From positions 21,405,001-21,469,000 of the forward strand of contig NC_059351.1 of NCBI RefSeq assembly GCF_019703515.2: a stretch of DNA of 64,000 nt, in the 5' to 3' direction. The notes beneath the pieces were generated by a model, which saw nothing but the letters and a program-made list of their open reading frames with translations, ran no database searches and was not told the origin of the DNA. Both the position numbers and the translations under genes were made by a program. Origin of the DNA: Myxocyprinus asiaticus (lineage: Eukaryota > Chordata > Actinopteri > Cypriniformes > Catostomidae). Numbering within the stretch: position 1 is the stretch's first letter; each line of letters begins with the position of its first letter. Shown piece after piece: positions 47,066-58,898 of this stretch.

Positions 47066-48690
47066 TCACACTCGAACAAGCTTGTAAAGGTAGTTGGTTA
47101 TGAAAAGCAAACAGTAAAATGTGTTGCCTAACAAGTCATGCACTATAGTAAAAGTGTTTAGATGTCATAAGATAGCACTGTGTGAGGAACAGGGTGAAAA
47201 GTGTTTATGAACTGATAATCTGACATTTTACTCGTGATTTGTGTGAAAGTGAATAAAAATAATTGTCGTTGTAGTGCCTCTAGTGTTCATTGCTCCATGA
47301 AACCACTGCGAGACGTAAGTCACATAAAAAATCATGAAAAATGTAGCTTTGGTAACGTGATTCTATAAGACCAGGTAGCTCGAGAATGTCTAGCCTAGAG
47401 TCTCATTGTAAAAGCATTTCTTTAAATATTATTTATAATTGCTTGTTTAAAAGAAGATATAGTAATCCTGGAATTTGCACTAATAAAAATATCCTGCATC
47501 TTAACAACCTTTATCTTAAGTTACTTTTAAATTTTGTGATAACACTTTTCGCAATGAGACTGCAAGTTCTGGTGTAAAAAATACAGTATGTGACATGTTT
47601 GCTTAGAACAGGCAGCACAATCCTTATTTTTGATTTGTCAAAAAAAGCACACACAGACAACCTTTGTTGTGACTGTCACTGGGAATTCTTAGTTGCCCTA
47701 CGTTCGGCATTGTTGACACTGCTCAACCTTACATGTATGGGTTGGACTCCTGTGGTGAGTGTTTTTCACATTATAGTTCAAACTCTTCCCCTCCGAGTCA
47801 GATAGCGTTACGGATCTCAAGCAAAGCTATCTGTCTGGACCTTCCCTTGTCACTTTCAATGAAAGTCTGAGTCTTCTATGGCTGTAAATGCAGGTTGTAT
47901 GCAGTGGTGCACCTCAGGCAAGACTTCATCATCTGGTGGACAATTTTGCCGGTTTCTCCTGAGGAAAAACCCCCAGTAATCTCACATGTGTCTCCTCTAG
48001 ATTTTAGAAGAGGTCTCAGCAATGTCTCAAACTGTGCTCAGATTTGCCAACACACCAAAGTCTGCAATCAAAATTATGAGATTTTAACATAAATCTCAAA
48101 TTCTTTCAAATGATGTGAGATACTGTATGCTATCCACAAATGTTGTCTTCATTATTTTACAGTATTTCAACAATAATCTAATTTCTTGCAGCATACAGCT
48201 TTTCATATATCTTTACATGTAGTGACAAAATTTAAACCATTAAAAAAATATACTGTACATTTTTAATGATAATTCATTCCTCGTAAAGTACAAACCTGTA
48301 ATCCAAATCTATTGGAGCTCAAGGCCAAGAATGAGTGTGATAAAAGACTATTTTATCTAATTTAAGAGGAAAGGTTACAAGCCACAAAACCTCACACTGA
48401 AAAAATCAAATTTGATTACATTTACAGGTTAAATTATAAGTTAAAAATCTTGTTTGGTTTCGTGTCAGCCTCGTGTCAGCCTTTTTCACAAGACACATGC
48501 TTGGAAAACGATGTCTCAAGCGATTAGCACTCCGTCAACGATTAGCAGCAAAAAAGCAACCAGCCGTCATTCATTTTCAATGATAGTTGACTATTTGAGG
48601 CAACATGAATGAAAGAGACCGTTAGCGATGCAACAAAAGGCTTGGAAACATTTACCTTTGCACTGCAAATATCCGTGGGAAATCCCTTAA
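47066..48690. other. Non-coding, no feature recognised
   Basis: AT-rich; a few short frames without domains. Nothing transposon-like with clear ends. Confidence 0.4.
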
Positions 48691-49050
48691 AGTGGTCATG
48701 ACATGAGGAATCAAATTTTCCTTGATCTTTTGTCAAATAAGAGGTCATTGTACTATAAAAGCTTACTGTAAGTTTCAGAACTCAAAACATCCTCCAAACT
48801 GCAAAAAGAGCATTTGTTGAAACCAAGCTGCGAAAATGATTAATTCTCTTCTTCTTCCACATTGTGATGTCACACTGTGGTAGACATTTTCATCTGACCA
48901 CCCCTACAACAACACAACAATGCCTACTTTACCTTATCACTTCTGTAGACCCGCCCAGCAGTGGTGAGCAGTGAGATGGCAGGTCAGTCAAGAGCAGAGA
49001 GCCAATTATAACAGTGAGTGTTTACTGTATAGTCTTAAAGGAGAAGCAGC
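48691..49050. mobile_element. TTAA MITE, left part only
   Basis: Starts AGTGGTCATGACATGAGG after TTAA (48687-48690), a common fish MITE end. The inverted right end is not found, so it is truncated. Confidence 0.5.
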
Positions 49051-49095
49051 ATCAAAACCAAGAGTTTCTAACAGAGGGTCAGAATTAGGGTGGAA

Positions 49096-49272
49096 AACTT
49101 GCCGCAAATTCGCCACTGATCATTTTCACATGCAATTGAGCTTTGCGAAAAACTTGCAACAAATAATCCATTGTTTCCAAAGGTTTGCTGCAAGTTCACC
49201 ACTACCTGCATTTGTGGTAAATCACAAGCTCATTTGCTTGTGAAAATAATGAGTGGCAAATTTATGGCAAGA
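49096..49272. repeat. Foldback repeat
   Basis: Arm 49096-49139 (CTTGCCGCAAATTCGCCACT start) is the imperfect reverse complement of 49228-49272 (ending GAGTGGCAAATTTATGGCAAG-like). Confidence 0.65.
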
Positions 49273-51380
49273 TTGCAGCTAGTTTGCCAGAACTTTAGAG
49301 TTTTTGTTGGGGCGATGTTTTGACTGTATGTTGTTAAAATTATGATGACAGGGCACTTCCAATTTATCAGCAAATTAAAAAGCACTTCTTAAGAGTTGGT
49401 CATATTGCCTATATGCATTGTAAAGTCCAGACACCCAAATTAAAACCCATTTTGTATTGGTCAAGTGAGTAGTTAGTTAATTTGATTTTTCTTTTCAAAG
49501 TATGTATTTATTATTATTTAAGTGACTCAAGAGAAAGCATACAGCATATGCCTTATTTGTTTACTTTCTGCATGGCTGGCAACATGTACATATAATGAAG
49601 AATATGTACCAAAATCTAAACAATGTAAACATGCTTTGATGAACTTGAATTACTGTACATGAATTACATTGATTTTGCTTAATTATGAAATAAAGGCATT
49701 TACTCTCAATACATTAGCATTTTGGCTTTGTACTCGCAGAACTATAAATGTAAACCACCGCGTGGATTCTGTGTGTAGGTTTAATAATGAAATATAAAAT
49801 GGCCTTTAGGCCAGATACATACTGTAGGCAAGCACAAACGCAGACGTGAATGCTTGACCAAAGCATTGCTAAATATTCTGTATCTTTAATATAATGCATC
49901 CCCTAAATATACTGTATTTGTCGATAGTTCAGATGGTTGTCTATCGACTCATTCCTCTGTGAAAAGTGGCATTTGGTTTGTCAGTGTTCAGAAAGGTTTT
50001 TTTTTTTTTCAGCCTGAGGGATGCAAAAATACACAAGGTTCCCAGAAAATAAAAGATTATTAGACAAGACAGTACAGGCAAATGTAAACAAAGAAACAGG
50101 CAAAAATAAACAAAGAAACAATGAAAGACTTGGAAATGTTGTGTCTTCATGGGACAGGATTGGATATTTAGGGCAAGCTGCCCCAGAACAGCTTCTGTTT
50201 GTTCAAGCTTCCATCGGTGCACAAAACAAGCACCAGTTACCTTTGTTATGAGCATTGCTGGGAATTCTGCCAGAGCAAACTACCTTCAGAGAGGACTCAG
50301 AGTTTGTCAGAACAGGACAAAGGAGGTAACCGTACTGAACCTGCTGCCCTCTGTCACACTCCAGAACGAAGCTATTCCGTGACCCACAAACTCGCCGTTC
50401 ATCCTCTAACAACTCTTTCCCTGAGCTTTGTCCATTTCTCAGAGTCAGGCCACCCACTCCTGCAGATAAGCGTTCTCAACGGTTGAGCTGCCTGCCAGGG
50501 GAGATTAATCATGCCACAATTGGCAGCATGTTAGCAACTTGAACGTGATTTTCAGAGAGCGGCGAAACTCAATCATTCTCCCTCACGACGTCTGCCAGAC
50601 TGCGGCATGCTATCCACACCTCACCTGTCAATTTCTGTCACGCCGATCATCAATGCTCCTCGTGGAGAGGGAAAGAACGCAAAAAAAAAAAAAAAAAATA
50701 CGGGAAGTGAATAAAGATTTTTTGGTAGCATATATAAATGGCATATGGAAGAGGGTAGTAAAATTAAGCTGATGCTAACATGGGCAGGTTGTGTGACATG
50801 CCCTCATCCTTAAAAGGCATAAACAGAACTACACAAGGTAAAAGAAAATATGACCCAGACCTGGGATATTCAAACATTTTGATACAAAGGAGCCCCAAAT
50901 ATTATAATACCCACTGCAAATGACCCCCTTCCTGAATTTTAATGGTTGTAAAATACAGTATGTTTAATGTGACCCATTTATACTGTTTGAGAAACAAAGC
51001 AAGTGCAATATTATAAAGACAATATGTTGCTTGCAAAAATAAATAATCAAAATATTATAATATATGCATAAATACTATATTTTTTAACTGCCAAAATAAA
51101 TAATTAAAACATAATATGGATAAATCTTTTTTCAACCCACTATTAGAGTAATGCTACATGTATAAACAATAATGTAATTTTTTTTTAATTCAATTTAAAT
51201 CTATTCATAGTCCTTAGAAAATTAAATGTCAGGTCAAGAGGCCCTATTTTTCCTGTCATTTCAGCTACTGTGTGAATCACTGAATTTTAATTGCATTGTT
51301 CATCTCTACACTCAAAGTTCAGCACATGTAGTGCAGTCATTTCACGGCACCCACTGGGAAGATGCAACTGTCATAATTAT
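49273..51380. other. Non-coding; GC-richer unique block 50130-50660
   Basis: 50130-50660 is GC-rich for this window and shows no transposon mark or convincing ORF; overlapping frames on both strands argue against coding. It could be a conserved non-coding element. The rest is AT-rich. Confidence 0.35.
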
Positions 51381-51392
51381 ATCAATCCAAAA

Positions 51393-52447
51393 TGGGTGGC
51401 TTATTGGCCCAGTGGTTAGCACGGTTGCCTCACAGCAAGAAGGTCCCAGGTTCAAGTCCTAACTCAACTGGGCCTTTCTGTGTGGAGTTCTCCTTGTGTT
51501 TGTGTGGGTTTCCTCCAGGTGCTCCAGTTTGATGAGGAGGAGGCTGTGAGGATGCACACCTGCCCCTGAATTGTCCTAATCAGCCAGGAAGGGTATAAAG
51601 ACAAGCTGGAGGTGCCAGTTCAAGAGAGAGACACACACTGTGTGTATGTGTATTTAAGTTGATTTATGTCATTAAAAGTTTCATTGACTGATCAGCCGGT
51701 TCCTGCCTCCTCCTTGCCCATCCTTACCCGTTACATTGGTGCTGAAATCAGGGAAGGAGGAGGGATGCGCTGTCGCAGAGTCCTCGCCGCTGACGTCTGC
51801 CATGGGAGGAGCCGAGGCTGTCCGCCAGGGGACGGAGGAGTCGCTGCCGGCCGCTGGGAGTCGGAGGAACCATTGCCGTCCGCCAGGAAGGGGAGGAGCT
51901 GTTCTGTCCCCCAGGAGTCGGAGGACTCGCTGCTGTCTGACAGGCAAGCGAGTCTCTCTCTCCTCTCTTTGTCTCTCCCATGGCTCCAGAGAAGCAGGGA
52001 AGACCTAATGGCTGTAGGATGGCCTGAAGGGCAACACCTCCCCTCCAGGAAGGGAAGGGAGTATGTCATGCCAGAGGTTTCCCCGGTGGTGCAGGAGTGT
52101 GATGAGGAGGAGGGCGTGGCCGAGCCGTGAGGCGCCAGTTCGACAGAGAGAGAGAGACACGTGGCTGCTGTGTGTGTGTAAGTTGATTTATGTCATTGAA
52201 AGTTTTGTTGACTGCTCAAGCGATTCCCGCCTCCTCCTTGCCCATCCAAACCTATTACATCTGTTTCCCCCACAAGTCCAAAAACATGCAGGTTAAGTGA
52301 ATTGGAGACTCTAAATTGCCCCGTAGGTGTGATTAAGAGTCCCCCAGCCTCTGGGGGTTGCATCAGGAAGGGCATCCGGCGTAAAACCTGTGCCAAGTCA
52401 GATATGCAGATCATGGATGGTCCGCTGCGGCGAAGAAAACATTTTTT
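51393..52447 (+). mobile_element. DANA-like SINE split by an LTR element
   Basis: Left part 51393-51529 has the tRNA-like head (CCCAGTGGTTAGCACGGTTG, GGTTCAAGTCC) and TTTCTGTGTGGAGTTC. Right part 52260-52447 has TTTCCCCCACAAGTCCAAAA and GGAAGGGCATCCGGCGTAAA and ends GCTGCGGCGAAGAAAAC. Duplications ATCAATCCAAAA (51381-51392) and ATCAATTCAAAA (52448-52459) flank the whole. Confidence 0.88.
51530..52259 (+). mobile_element. Miniature LTR retrotransposon (TRIM-like)
   Basis: Two direct repeats, 51530-51735 and about 52098-52259, both start TGATGAGGAGGAGG and end TTACA. Shared inner blocks are GTTGATTTATGTCATT, AAAGTTT and GCCTCCTCCTTGCCCATCC. A primer-site-like TGGTGCTGAAATCAGGGA follows the 5' LTR at 51737. 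Only about 360 bp lie between the LTRs, without gag or pol. Flanks CAGTT and CTGTT are a near duplication. Its LTRs belong to the family of the solo LTR at 43373. Confidence 0.82.
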
Positions 52448-52459
52448 ATCAATTCAAAA

Positions 52460-54599
52460 CTTTTAGTGATAGGGTTGAAATGATGCAGTGCCTAAGGGTT
52501 AGTGTAATAAATTAATTAAATGGTTTATATTTGTATATACAGTATAATATTTCCCCCTGAAGTGGGAAAATGGATCAGTTACACCACTGTGACAAAAAGA
52601 TGCCATGGAGCTAAATCTTAATTAGTTGAAATAATGACACAGATACAGAATCCAGTCCAATTACAAGAGTAAAGTCTCTTGAAGCGAGGCATCTATGAGG
52701 GTTACAATAAATGCAATGGAACAACATTATTTTCCTCTGAGAACAAAAACTAACAAGATATGAGGATGTTAGAGTTGCTTGTTGTTTTTGTCTACATTAA
52801 TGATAACGCAGAAAACATATTGCCAATTAAAAGAAAAACTCTTAAACCAAATAATTGAAGATGAAAATGTAACAATGCATGTCGTTGCCAAGACATACTG
52901 TATTTTTAATAGCACATTGATATGAACAATAACTAGTATATTTATAATAAAAACAATGCAAATACATTTTCATGGCAGGTGAGAAATGCAATGCTGTATG
53001 TATATATATATATATATTACTTTTGGCCGGTTAAATTCACACAGTACCTGCACGTGTGGCAAAAAGAATGGGGATAAATCAGTTTTCTTTTTCACAGGAT
53101 TTAAACACTTAATGTAGCATGTATGTGTATATTAGTTGGCCCATAAATGCATAGAAGAAAAAAAAAACATTAATTTCACAATTAAAATTTAGACATGAGG
53201 AACTAGAAGGAAACAACTGTTCTATAAGTACAGAACAGCTGTTATAACATTGTTTTTGCAGATAAAGCATACATTTAGGATGCAAATATATAATTTAGAC
53301 CAAAAGGTGAAACTTACTTGAAAAGCTTTTTCCATTCAATGAAGCCCTACGTTCAGAATGGATTTAGTATATCATGATAAAAACATGAAAAGGCATTCAC
53401 AACCCATTTTGCTTCCAAATTGTTATACATTTTATAGCAAAACGAAAGTTAAATGAGTAAAATGTAGGGTTGGACTAGATTATCCATCGGGAATTGATTG
53501 GTTTGAGAAAAGTGTTTCACGTACAGTATTTGCGATGGGGAAAAACATTTTGAGTTTGTCCTTGGCCAGCTAAAGGCTTCTTAGAACGTTTTGCTCCTGG
53601 GCTAAAATTAACATTGCCCATAAAAGCAATGGCGTGTGATAACACAAGCAAACAAAGGTCAAATAAATTAGAGATCAGGACGGCAATTGTGCGTGTAAAG
53701 ATGCTCAGGATGAAGTAAAAGCTTGGCCTGTACTGCAGTTGATGCAAAAGGTTAAACTGGGATATAGGACGTCAAATGTTGGATTACAGGCATACTATAA
53801 CTCTCGGAATGGAATACTAGCATACTGCAGAGAATACACTGAATACTGCATACTACTTTTTATTTTAAATGGTACTTAAAACAGCATGCATTATGCAATG
53901 ATAAAAGCTTTAAATGGTAGTAGTATTAGTAGGCCTAACAGTAATACATCAGTCTGAATAGCACCAATCATGAAATGCAGCTCTACATACACAACAGTAA
54001 AATGGAATAAAGCCACCATTTATATACTGCGTTGTTGTTTTTTTCAGAAGTGCTAAAAAAATAAAATTATGATCATTCACCAGAAAAAAACACTATGCCT
54101 GTGATAAGTACATAATACATACTGCTACAGTACCATTATATAATTGCTTTGTTTGATCTCAAGTCACATACAGACATAAATGAAAAATAATAATATTAAC
54201 AATGTTATTAATAGTAACAATTCTCCCTTCTTAACACTTAACATTAAAAGTAAAAAAGTGTCCCTTTGTGCCAACTGGCATTGTAAACGAGGCTCGCGTG
54301 TGACTTAAATGTACAATTTTAACGCAGCAGTACACGTGGCGGTATGGGTCATTTTGGTCTGGTACCTATTGTACGTATATGAAAGTAAAAGTATTAATAA
54401 AGTAATTGTATTAAAATAAACCAAATAAGTGTTATATAAGACAATAAAGTGTTAAAAGAAAAGATTATAAAATGAAATACAATTAAAAAAAAAGTGCATT
54501 AACACATACACATATAGAGTATATGTATTAATTAAACACTAATTATGTTGGTTTGACAAAGCCAGACTTTGTTTAGGTTTTTATTTTTTCAAAATCCCT
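52460..54599. other. Non-coding, AT-rich
   Basis: A (TA)n run at 52998-53018. No gene or clear element. Confidence 0.45.
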
Positions 54600-54880
54600 A
54601 AAATGAGACCAAAATTTCTAACACTAACTCCTCCTAGAGTTTTCAAACCACATCCACCAAACTCAGCACACACCTTCAGACTGTTCTGGAATAGTGTCAT
54701 ATCTCTTTTCTAACTGACTGAACTTGTGGTTTTTGTACAGCGGATGATGAAAAATCTGAAAAATCCCATAGACATACATGGACAGAAAGTTCAAACGGGC
54801 CAGTGGAATGCTCTTTAATTCAAACTCCAACTTTCCAAAAAAATATCAAATGTAAACAAACCCACAAAAGTCTTTAATCT
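54600..54880. repeat. Dispersed fish repeat
   Basis: Contains CAAACCACATCCACCAAACT, CAGCACACACCTTCAGACTG and CCATAGACATACATGGACAG, a widespread fish repeat. Only one copy here; borders unknown. Confidence 0.45.
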
Positions 54881-55131
54881 GTTTTAAGTTGCTCTCTCTC
54901 TCTCTCTCCATCCATCCATGTGACAGTCTGTCTGACTATCTATCTAGCTGGCTGTTTGTCTTGCTGTAATGCCTGCATAATTGTCACAGTCTGTCTTCCT
55001 CGTGTTTCATAGGACTCTTATTTTGAAGTGTTTCCCCCGGACTACGTTAATCAGCATGCACTGCCCTCATCACTGCCATCTGTTCCTGATTGTTCTCACC
55101 TTTTTTCCATTATCTCATTAGCTTTTGTTTG

Positions 55132-55173
55132 TACAAATACCCTTTAGTTTCTGCATTCCCTTGTCAGTTCTTG
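55132..55173 (+). promoter_or_regulatory. Predicted LTR promoter and transcript start
   Basis: TATA-like TACAAATA at 55132 is followed about 32 bp later by GTCAGTTCTT (55164-55173), where transcription should begin. The 3' LTR has a better TATAAATA at the same place. Confidence 0.6.
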
Positions 55174-55282
55174 TTTGTTGTTGTTTTGAGTTCCCGTTTG
55201 TTGTTTGACTGTCATCATTTTTATTAAAACCTGCACATAGATCCTACGTCTCCTGTCTCATCTCAGCAACCATTTGTTTCAG

Positions 55283-55292
55283 AAGAACTGAC
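55283..55292 (+). promoter_or_regulatory. Primer-binding region complementary to the LTR transcript start
   Basis: AAGAACTGAC, starting 2 bp after the 5' LTR, is the exact reverse complement of GTCAGTTCTT at 55164-55173. No TGG-type tRNA primer site is present. This is the arrangement of self-priming Tf1/sushi-type elements; function is inferred. Confidence 0.6.
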
Positions 55293-55297
55293 CCAAC

Positions 55298-56326
55298 ATG
55301 GATCTAGCGGCTGTCCGTATCCTGCTTCTCAAGCAAGGGGACCGTCCAGTTGAGGATCACGCCCATGAGTTCTTAGAATTAGCAAATTTAGTGCACTATC
55401 CAGACCGCTCTCTGGTGGTTTTCTTCCAGACCGGTCTGAATAGTGCACTGAAGGAACTGATGCCTCTGGCTGATCCTCACTGGACGCTCTGTGAATATGT
55501 TCAGAAGGCTCTGGAACTTTGCGGTTCCCCTTTCGCAGTAGATTATGGCGGGAACCCTCTGCCAAAACCTGCATCCACGGCTCCCTGCCCCACGCCAGCC
55601 ACAGCTCTTTGCCCCACGGCCAACGAGCCAGCGCCCATGCCTGCCACGGCCAATGAGCCAGCGCTCATGCCTGTAGCCCTGCCCGCTCCCGTAACTATGC
55701 TCCCAGCTGTCCGGAAAAGGACACCTTCTCCCCAGTCTCCGCCCATGCTCATGACCATGGAGGTCATTCCCCAGTCGCTGCCAGCTCTCATCAAGCCTCC
55801 TACATCTCAGCCTTCCATGGCTCTGACCCTCGAGCCTTCCATGGCTCCAACCCACGAGCCGCCCACGGCTCCACCTTCCATGGCTCCGCCCCTCGAGCCT
55901 TCCATGGCTCCAACCCACGAGCCGCCCACGGCTCCACCTGCCTTCGTCGAGCCTCTCCCAGCTCCGCCCTCAGAGTCTTCCACAGCTCCGCCCGCTCCCC
56001 CAGAGACTCCTTTTCCAGCGGTTCTGCCCGCTCCTCCAGAGACTTCTCCTCCAGCAGTTTTGGCCACCCTCCCAGTGACTCCTCTTACAGCGGCTCTGCC
56101 TGCCCCTCCTCCAGCGGCACTGCCTCCCGACCCAGTCCTGGCCCTGCAGCCACCTCCCAGGCCTCCCGACCCAGTCCCTGCCCTGAGGCCGCCTCCCAGA
56201 CCTCCCGACCCAATCCTTACCCTGGGGTCTCCTCCCTGGCCACCTTGTCATCTTCCGGGACCCCTTCCTCACCTGTATCTTCCTGCCCTCCTTAGCCATC
56301 TTTGGGGTGCCAGGAGTCGCCCTTAA
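55298..56326 (+). CDS. Gag-like protein with long proline-rich tail
   Basis: An intact ATG-to-TAA frame of 342 codons filling the whole internal region. Residues 1-85 resemble the C-terminal half of a Ty3/gypsy capsid (VEDHAHEFLELANLVHYPD, VVFFQTGL, ALELCGSPFAVDYG). From about residue 88 it is low-complexity proline/alanine/threonine sequence with tandem modules: a block with LEPSMAPTHEPPTAPP occurs twice (near residues 176-215), and RPPDPVPALRPPP-type units near 285-310. No zinc knuckle, protease or RT. The stop codon abuts the polypurine tract. It would act as a structural protein in particles made by a partner element, if expressed. No lesion is visible. Confidence 0.8.
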   Translation: MDLAAVRILLLKQGDRPVEDHAHEFLELANLVHYPDRSLVVFFQTGLNSALKELMPLADPHWTLCEYVQKALELCGSPFAVDYGGNPLPKPASTAPCPTPATALCPTANEPAPMPATANEPALMPVALPAPVTMLPAVRKRTPSPQSPPMLMTMEVIPQSLPALIKPPTSQPSMALTLEPSMAPTHEPPTAPPSMAPPLEPSMAPTHEPPTAPPAFVEPLPAPPSESSTAPPAPPETPFPAVLPAPPETSPPAVLATLPVTPLTAALPAPPPAALPPDPVLALQPPPRPPDPVPALRPPPRPPDPILTLGSPPWPPCHLPGPLPHLYLPALLSHLWGARSRP

Positions 56327-56638
56327 AGGGGGGGTTATGTCACAGTCTGTCTCCCTCGTTTTTCCTAAGACTCTTATTTTGAAGTGTTTCCCGTGGACTA
56401 CGTTACCCAGCATGCACTGCCTTCATCACTGCCATCTGTTCCTGATTGTTCTCACCTGTTTTCCATTCCCTCATTAGCTTTTGTTTGTATAAATACCCTT
56501 TAGTTTTTGCATTCCTAGTCAGTTTTTGTTTGTTGTTTTGAGTTCCCATTTGTTGTTTGACTGTCATCATTTTTATTAAAGCCTGCACATAGATCCTATG
56601 TCTCCTTTCTCATCTCAGCAACCATTCGTTACAATAAT

Positions 56639-57155
56639 CATCAAACTTAAAACTTTTAGAAATAGTTTAAACTTTTAGACAAGGCTTTGTCGAGCCAACA
56701 TCAAAGTTTGTCCTGACACACTTTAATTAGTATGATAACTTTATCTTAAAAGTATGATTCATTGTTGTCATTTGACCTTGTTGCACAACTAATTCACTTA
56801 AAGGTGTCCAGTTACCAACTAATGATTAAAAATGGTTATTTTGCATTTCTGATCCAACAGTCTGGTCAAAAACTGCATCAAAAAAGGATTATATAATTAA
56901 CAGCTAACATTAATTCCAGTTCATTTGTCACACTGGAAATAGCAGGTTAAGTTGAATGCACTGCATTCTGAGAAGCAGTATTCAGTGCAGTGTGAATACT
57001 GCACATTTATGCAGATTTAGAATTATGAGTAGTGTGGTAGTATGCTATTCCGAAAACAATATGGACATAACATCTTTCTAAGTTATGCGTTATGTTCTAA
57101 TGCTGAAATACTGTTTCCAAATCAATTTTTGACATAAAACAGCTCAAATAATATT
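56639..57155. other. Non-coding, no feature recognised
   Basis: AT-rich gap between the LTR element and the LINE tail. Confidence 0.5.
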
Positions 57156-57585
57156 TCAAATCAAATCACTTTTATTGTCACACAACCATATACACAAGTG
57201 CACTAGTGTATGAAATTCTTGGGTGCAGTTCAGAACAACATAGCAGTCATGACAGTGATGAGACATATACCAATTTACAATAAACTTCAGATTTACACAA
57301 CACAGTTTCAAATCTAATATACACATAATTACACACAACACAATATACAAATAATAACATACAATGTACAGTATACAATACACACAATATAGAATACACA
57401 TTATACAATAAAAAATAGTATATATAGTATATTTAAAATGTACAGTAGGTTGTATTGTACTGTACTGACATTCAGGCTGTCGGTTGATAGTCAGTTGCCA
57501 GTGTGTTGTTAAGAGAGAATATAATTTATGACAGTCCAGTATGAGATAATAAGATTAATAAAGTGCAGTGCTGATGTATATTGAT

Positions 57586-58898
57586 TGTGAGAGATCAAGA
57601 GTTCAAAAGTCTGATTGCTTGGGGGAAGAAGCTGTCATGAAGTTGGCTGGTGCGGGTCCTGATGCTTCGATACTGCCTGCCTGATGGTAGCAGTGAGAGC
57701 AGCCCATGGCTCGGGTGACTGGAGTCTCTGATGATCCTCTAAGCTTTTTTCACACACCGCCTGGTATATATGTCCTGGAGGGAGGGAAGCTCACCTCCGA
57801 TGATGTGTCTGGCAGTTTGCGGTACTATTGCCATACCAGGCGGAGATGCAGCCAGTCAGGATGCTCTCTACAGTGCTGGTGTAGAACCATGTGAAGATGT
57901 GGTGGTTCATTCCAAACTTCCTCAGCTGTCTCAGGAAGAAGAGGTGCTGATGAGCCTTCTTCACAATGGCCTTGGTGTGGACAGACCATGTGAGTTCCTC
58001 AGTGATGTGGACACCGAGGAACTTGAAGCTGCTGACTCTCTCCACTGGTGCTCCATTGATGGTGATGGGGCTGTATTCTCTTTCTCTTCTCCTGAAGTCC
58101 ACCACAAGCTCCTTTGTCTTGCTGACGTTGAGGGAGAGGTTGTGCTCCTGATACCAGCGTGTCAGAGTGCGCACCTCCTCTCTGTAGGCTGTTTCATCAT
58201 TGTCAGTGACCTACCACCATCGTATCATCAGCAAATTTAATGATGGCATTGGAGCTATGTGTTGCCACACAGTCATGTATGTACAGGGAATACAGGAGTG
58301 GGCTGAGAACACAGCCCTGTGGTGCTCCAGTGTTGAGGGTCAGTGATGAGGAGATGTTACTGCTCATTCTAACCACCTGGCATCTGCTTGACAGGAAGTC
58401 CAGGATCCAGCTGCACCGCGAGCTGTTTAAGCCTAGAGCCCGGAGATTCACATCAAGCTTGGAGGGCACTATGGTGTTGAATGCTGAGCTGTAGTCTACA
58501 AACAGCATTCTCACATAAGTGTTCCTTTTTTCCAGGTGGGAGAGAGCAGTGTGTAGTGTAGATGCAATGGCATCATCAGTGGAGTGGTTGTTGCAGTAAG
58601 CAAACTGCAATGGGTCCATTGAGGGAGACAGCACAGAGCAGATGTAATCTCTGATTAGTCTCTCAAAGCATTTGCTGATGATGGGGTCAGAGCAACAGGA
58701 CGCCAGTCATTTAAGCAAGTGCTTTGGTACAGGCACAATGGTGGACATTTTGAAGCATGTGGGGACCACAGACAAGGAGAGGGAAAGGTTGAAAATGTCC
58801 GTAAAAACACCAGCCAGCTGGTTCGCACACGCTCTGATGACGCGGCCCGGAATGCCGTCTGGACCTGCGGCTTTACGGATATTCACCCGTCGGAAGGA
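57586..58898 (-). pseudogene. LINE reverse transcriptase and C-terminal region
   Basis: On minus, KAAGPDGIP (near 58870), a frameshift near 58718, then PLQFAYCNNHSTDDAI, MLFVDYSSAFNTIVPSKL and GAPQGCVLSPLLYSLY. The catalytic box KFADDTMVVG (FADD intact) lies near 58230. After a frameshift near 58200 come LSLNVSKTKELVVDFRR and FKFLGVHI, the thumb region, then a C-terminal LLPSGRQ-like segment ending near 57600. Two frameshifts and one stop disable it. Confidence 0.8.

Larger units (their letters stand above)
54982..56633 (+). mobile_element. Gag-only LTR retrotransposon, structurally complete
   Basis: 5' LTR 54982-55281 and 3' LTR 56338-56633, both starting TGTCACAGTCTGTC. A perfect 5-bp duplication ATAAT lies at 54977-54981 and 56634-56638. 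By eye the LTRs differ at about 20 substitutions plus a 3-bp indel, so the insertion is of moderate age. A polypurine tract AAAGGGGGGG lies directly before the 3' LTR. Pol is absent, so it depends on another element. The predicted TATA box is at 55132 (TACAAATA; TATAAATA in the 3' LTR). Confidence 0.93.

Noticed and set aside
51666..52130. 154-codon frame as a gag gene
   Set aside because: Starts inside the LTR without ATG context, has no capsid motif and runs into the 3' LTR.
55388..56413. Minus-strand frames of 147 and 176 codons
   Set aside because: Antisense shadows of the repetitive gag tail.
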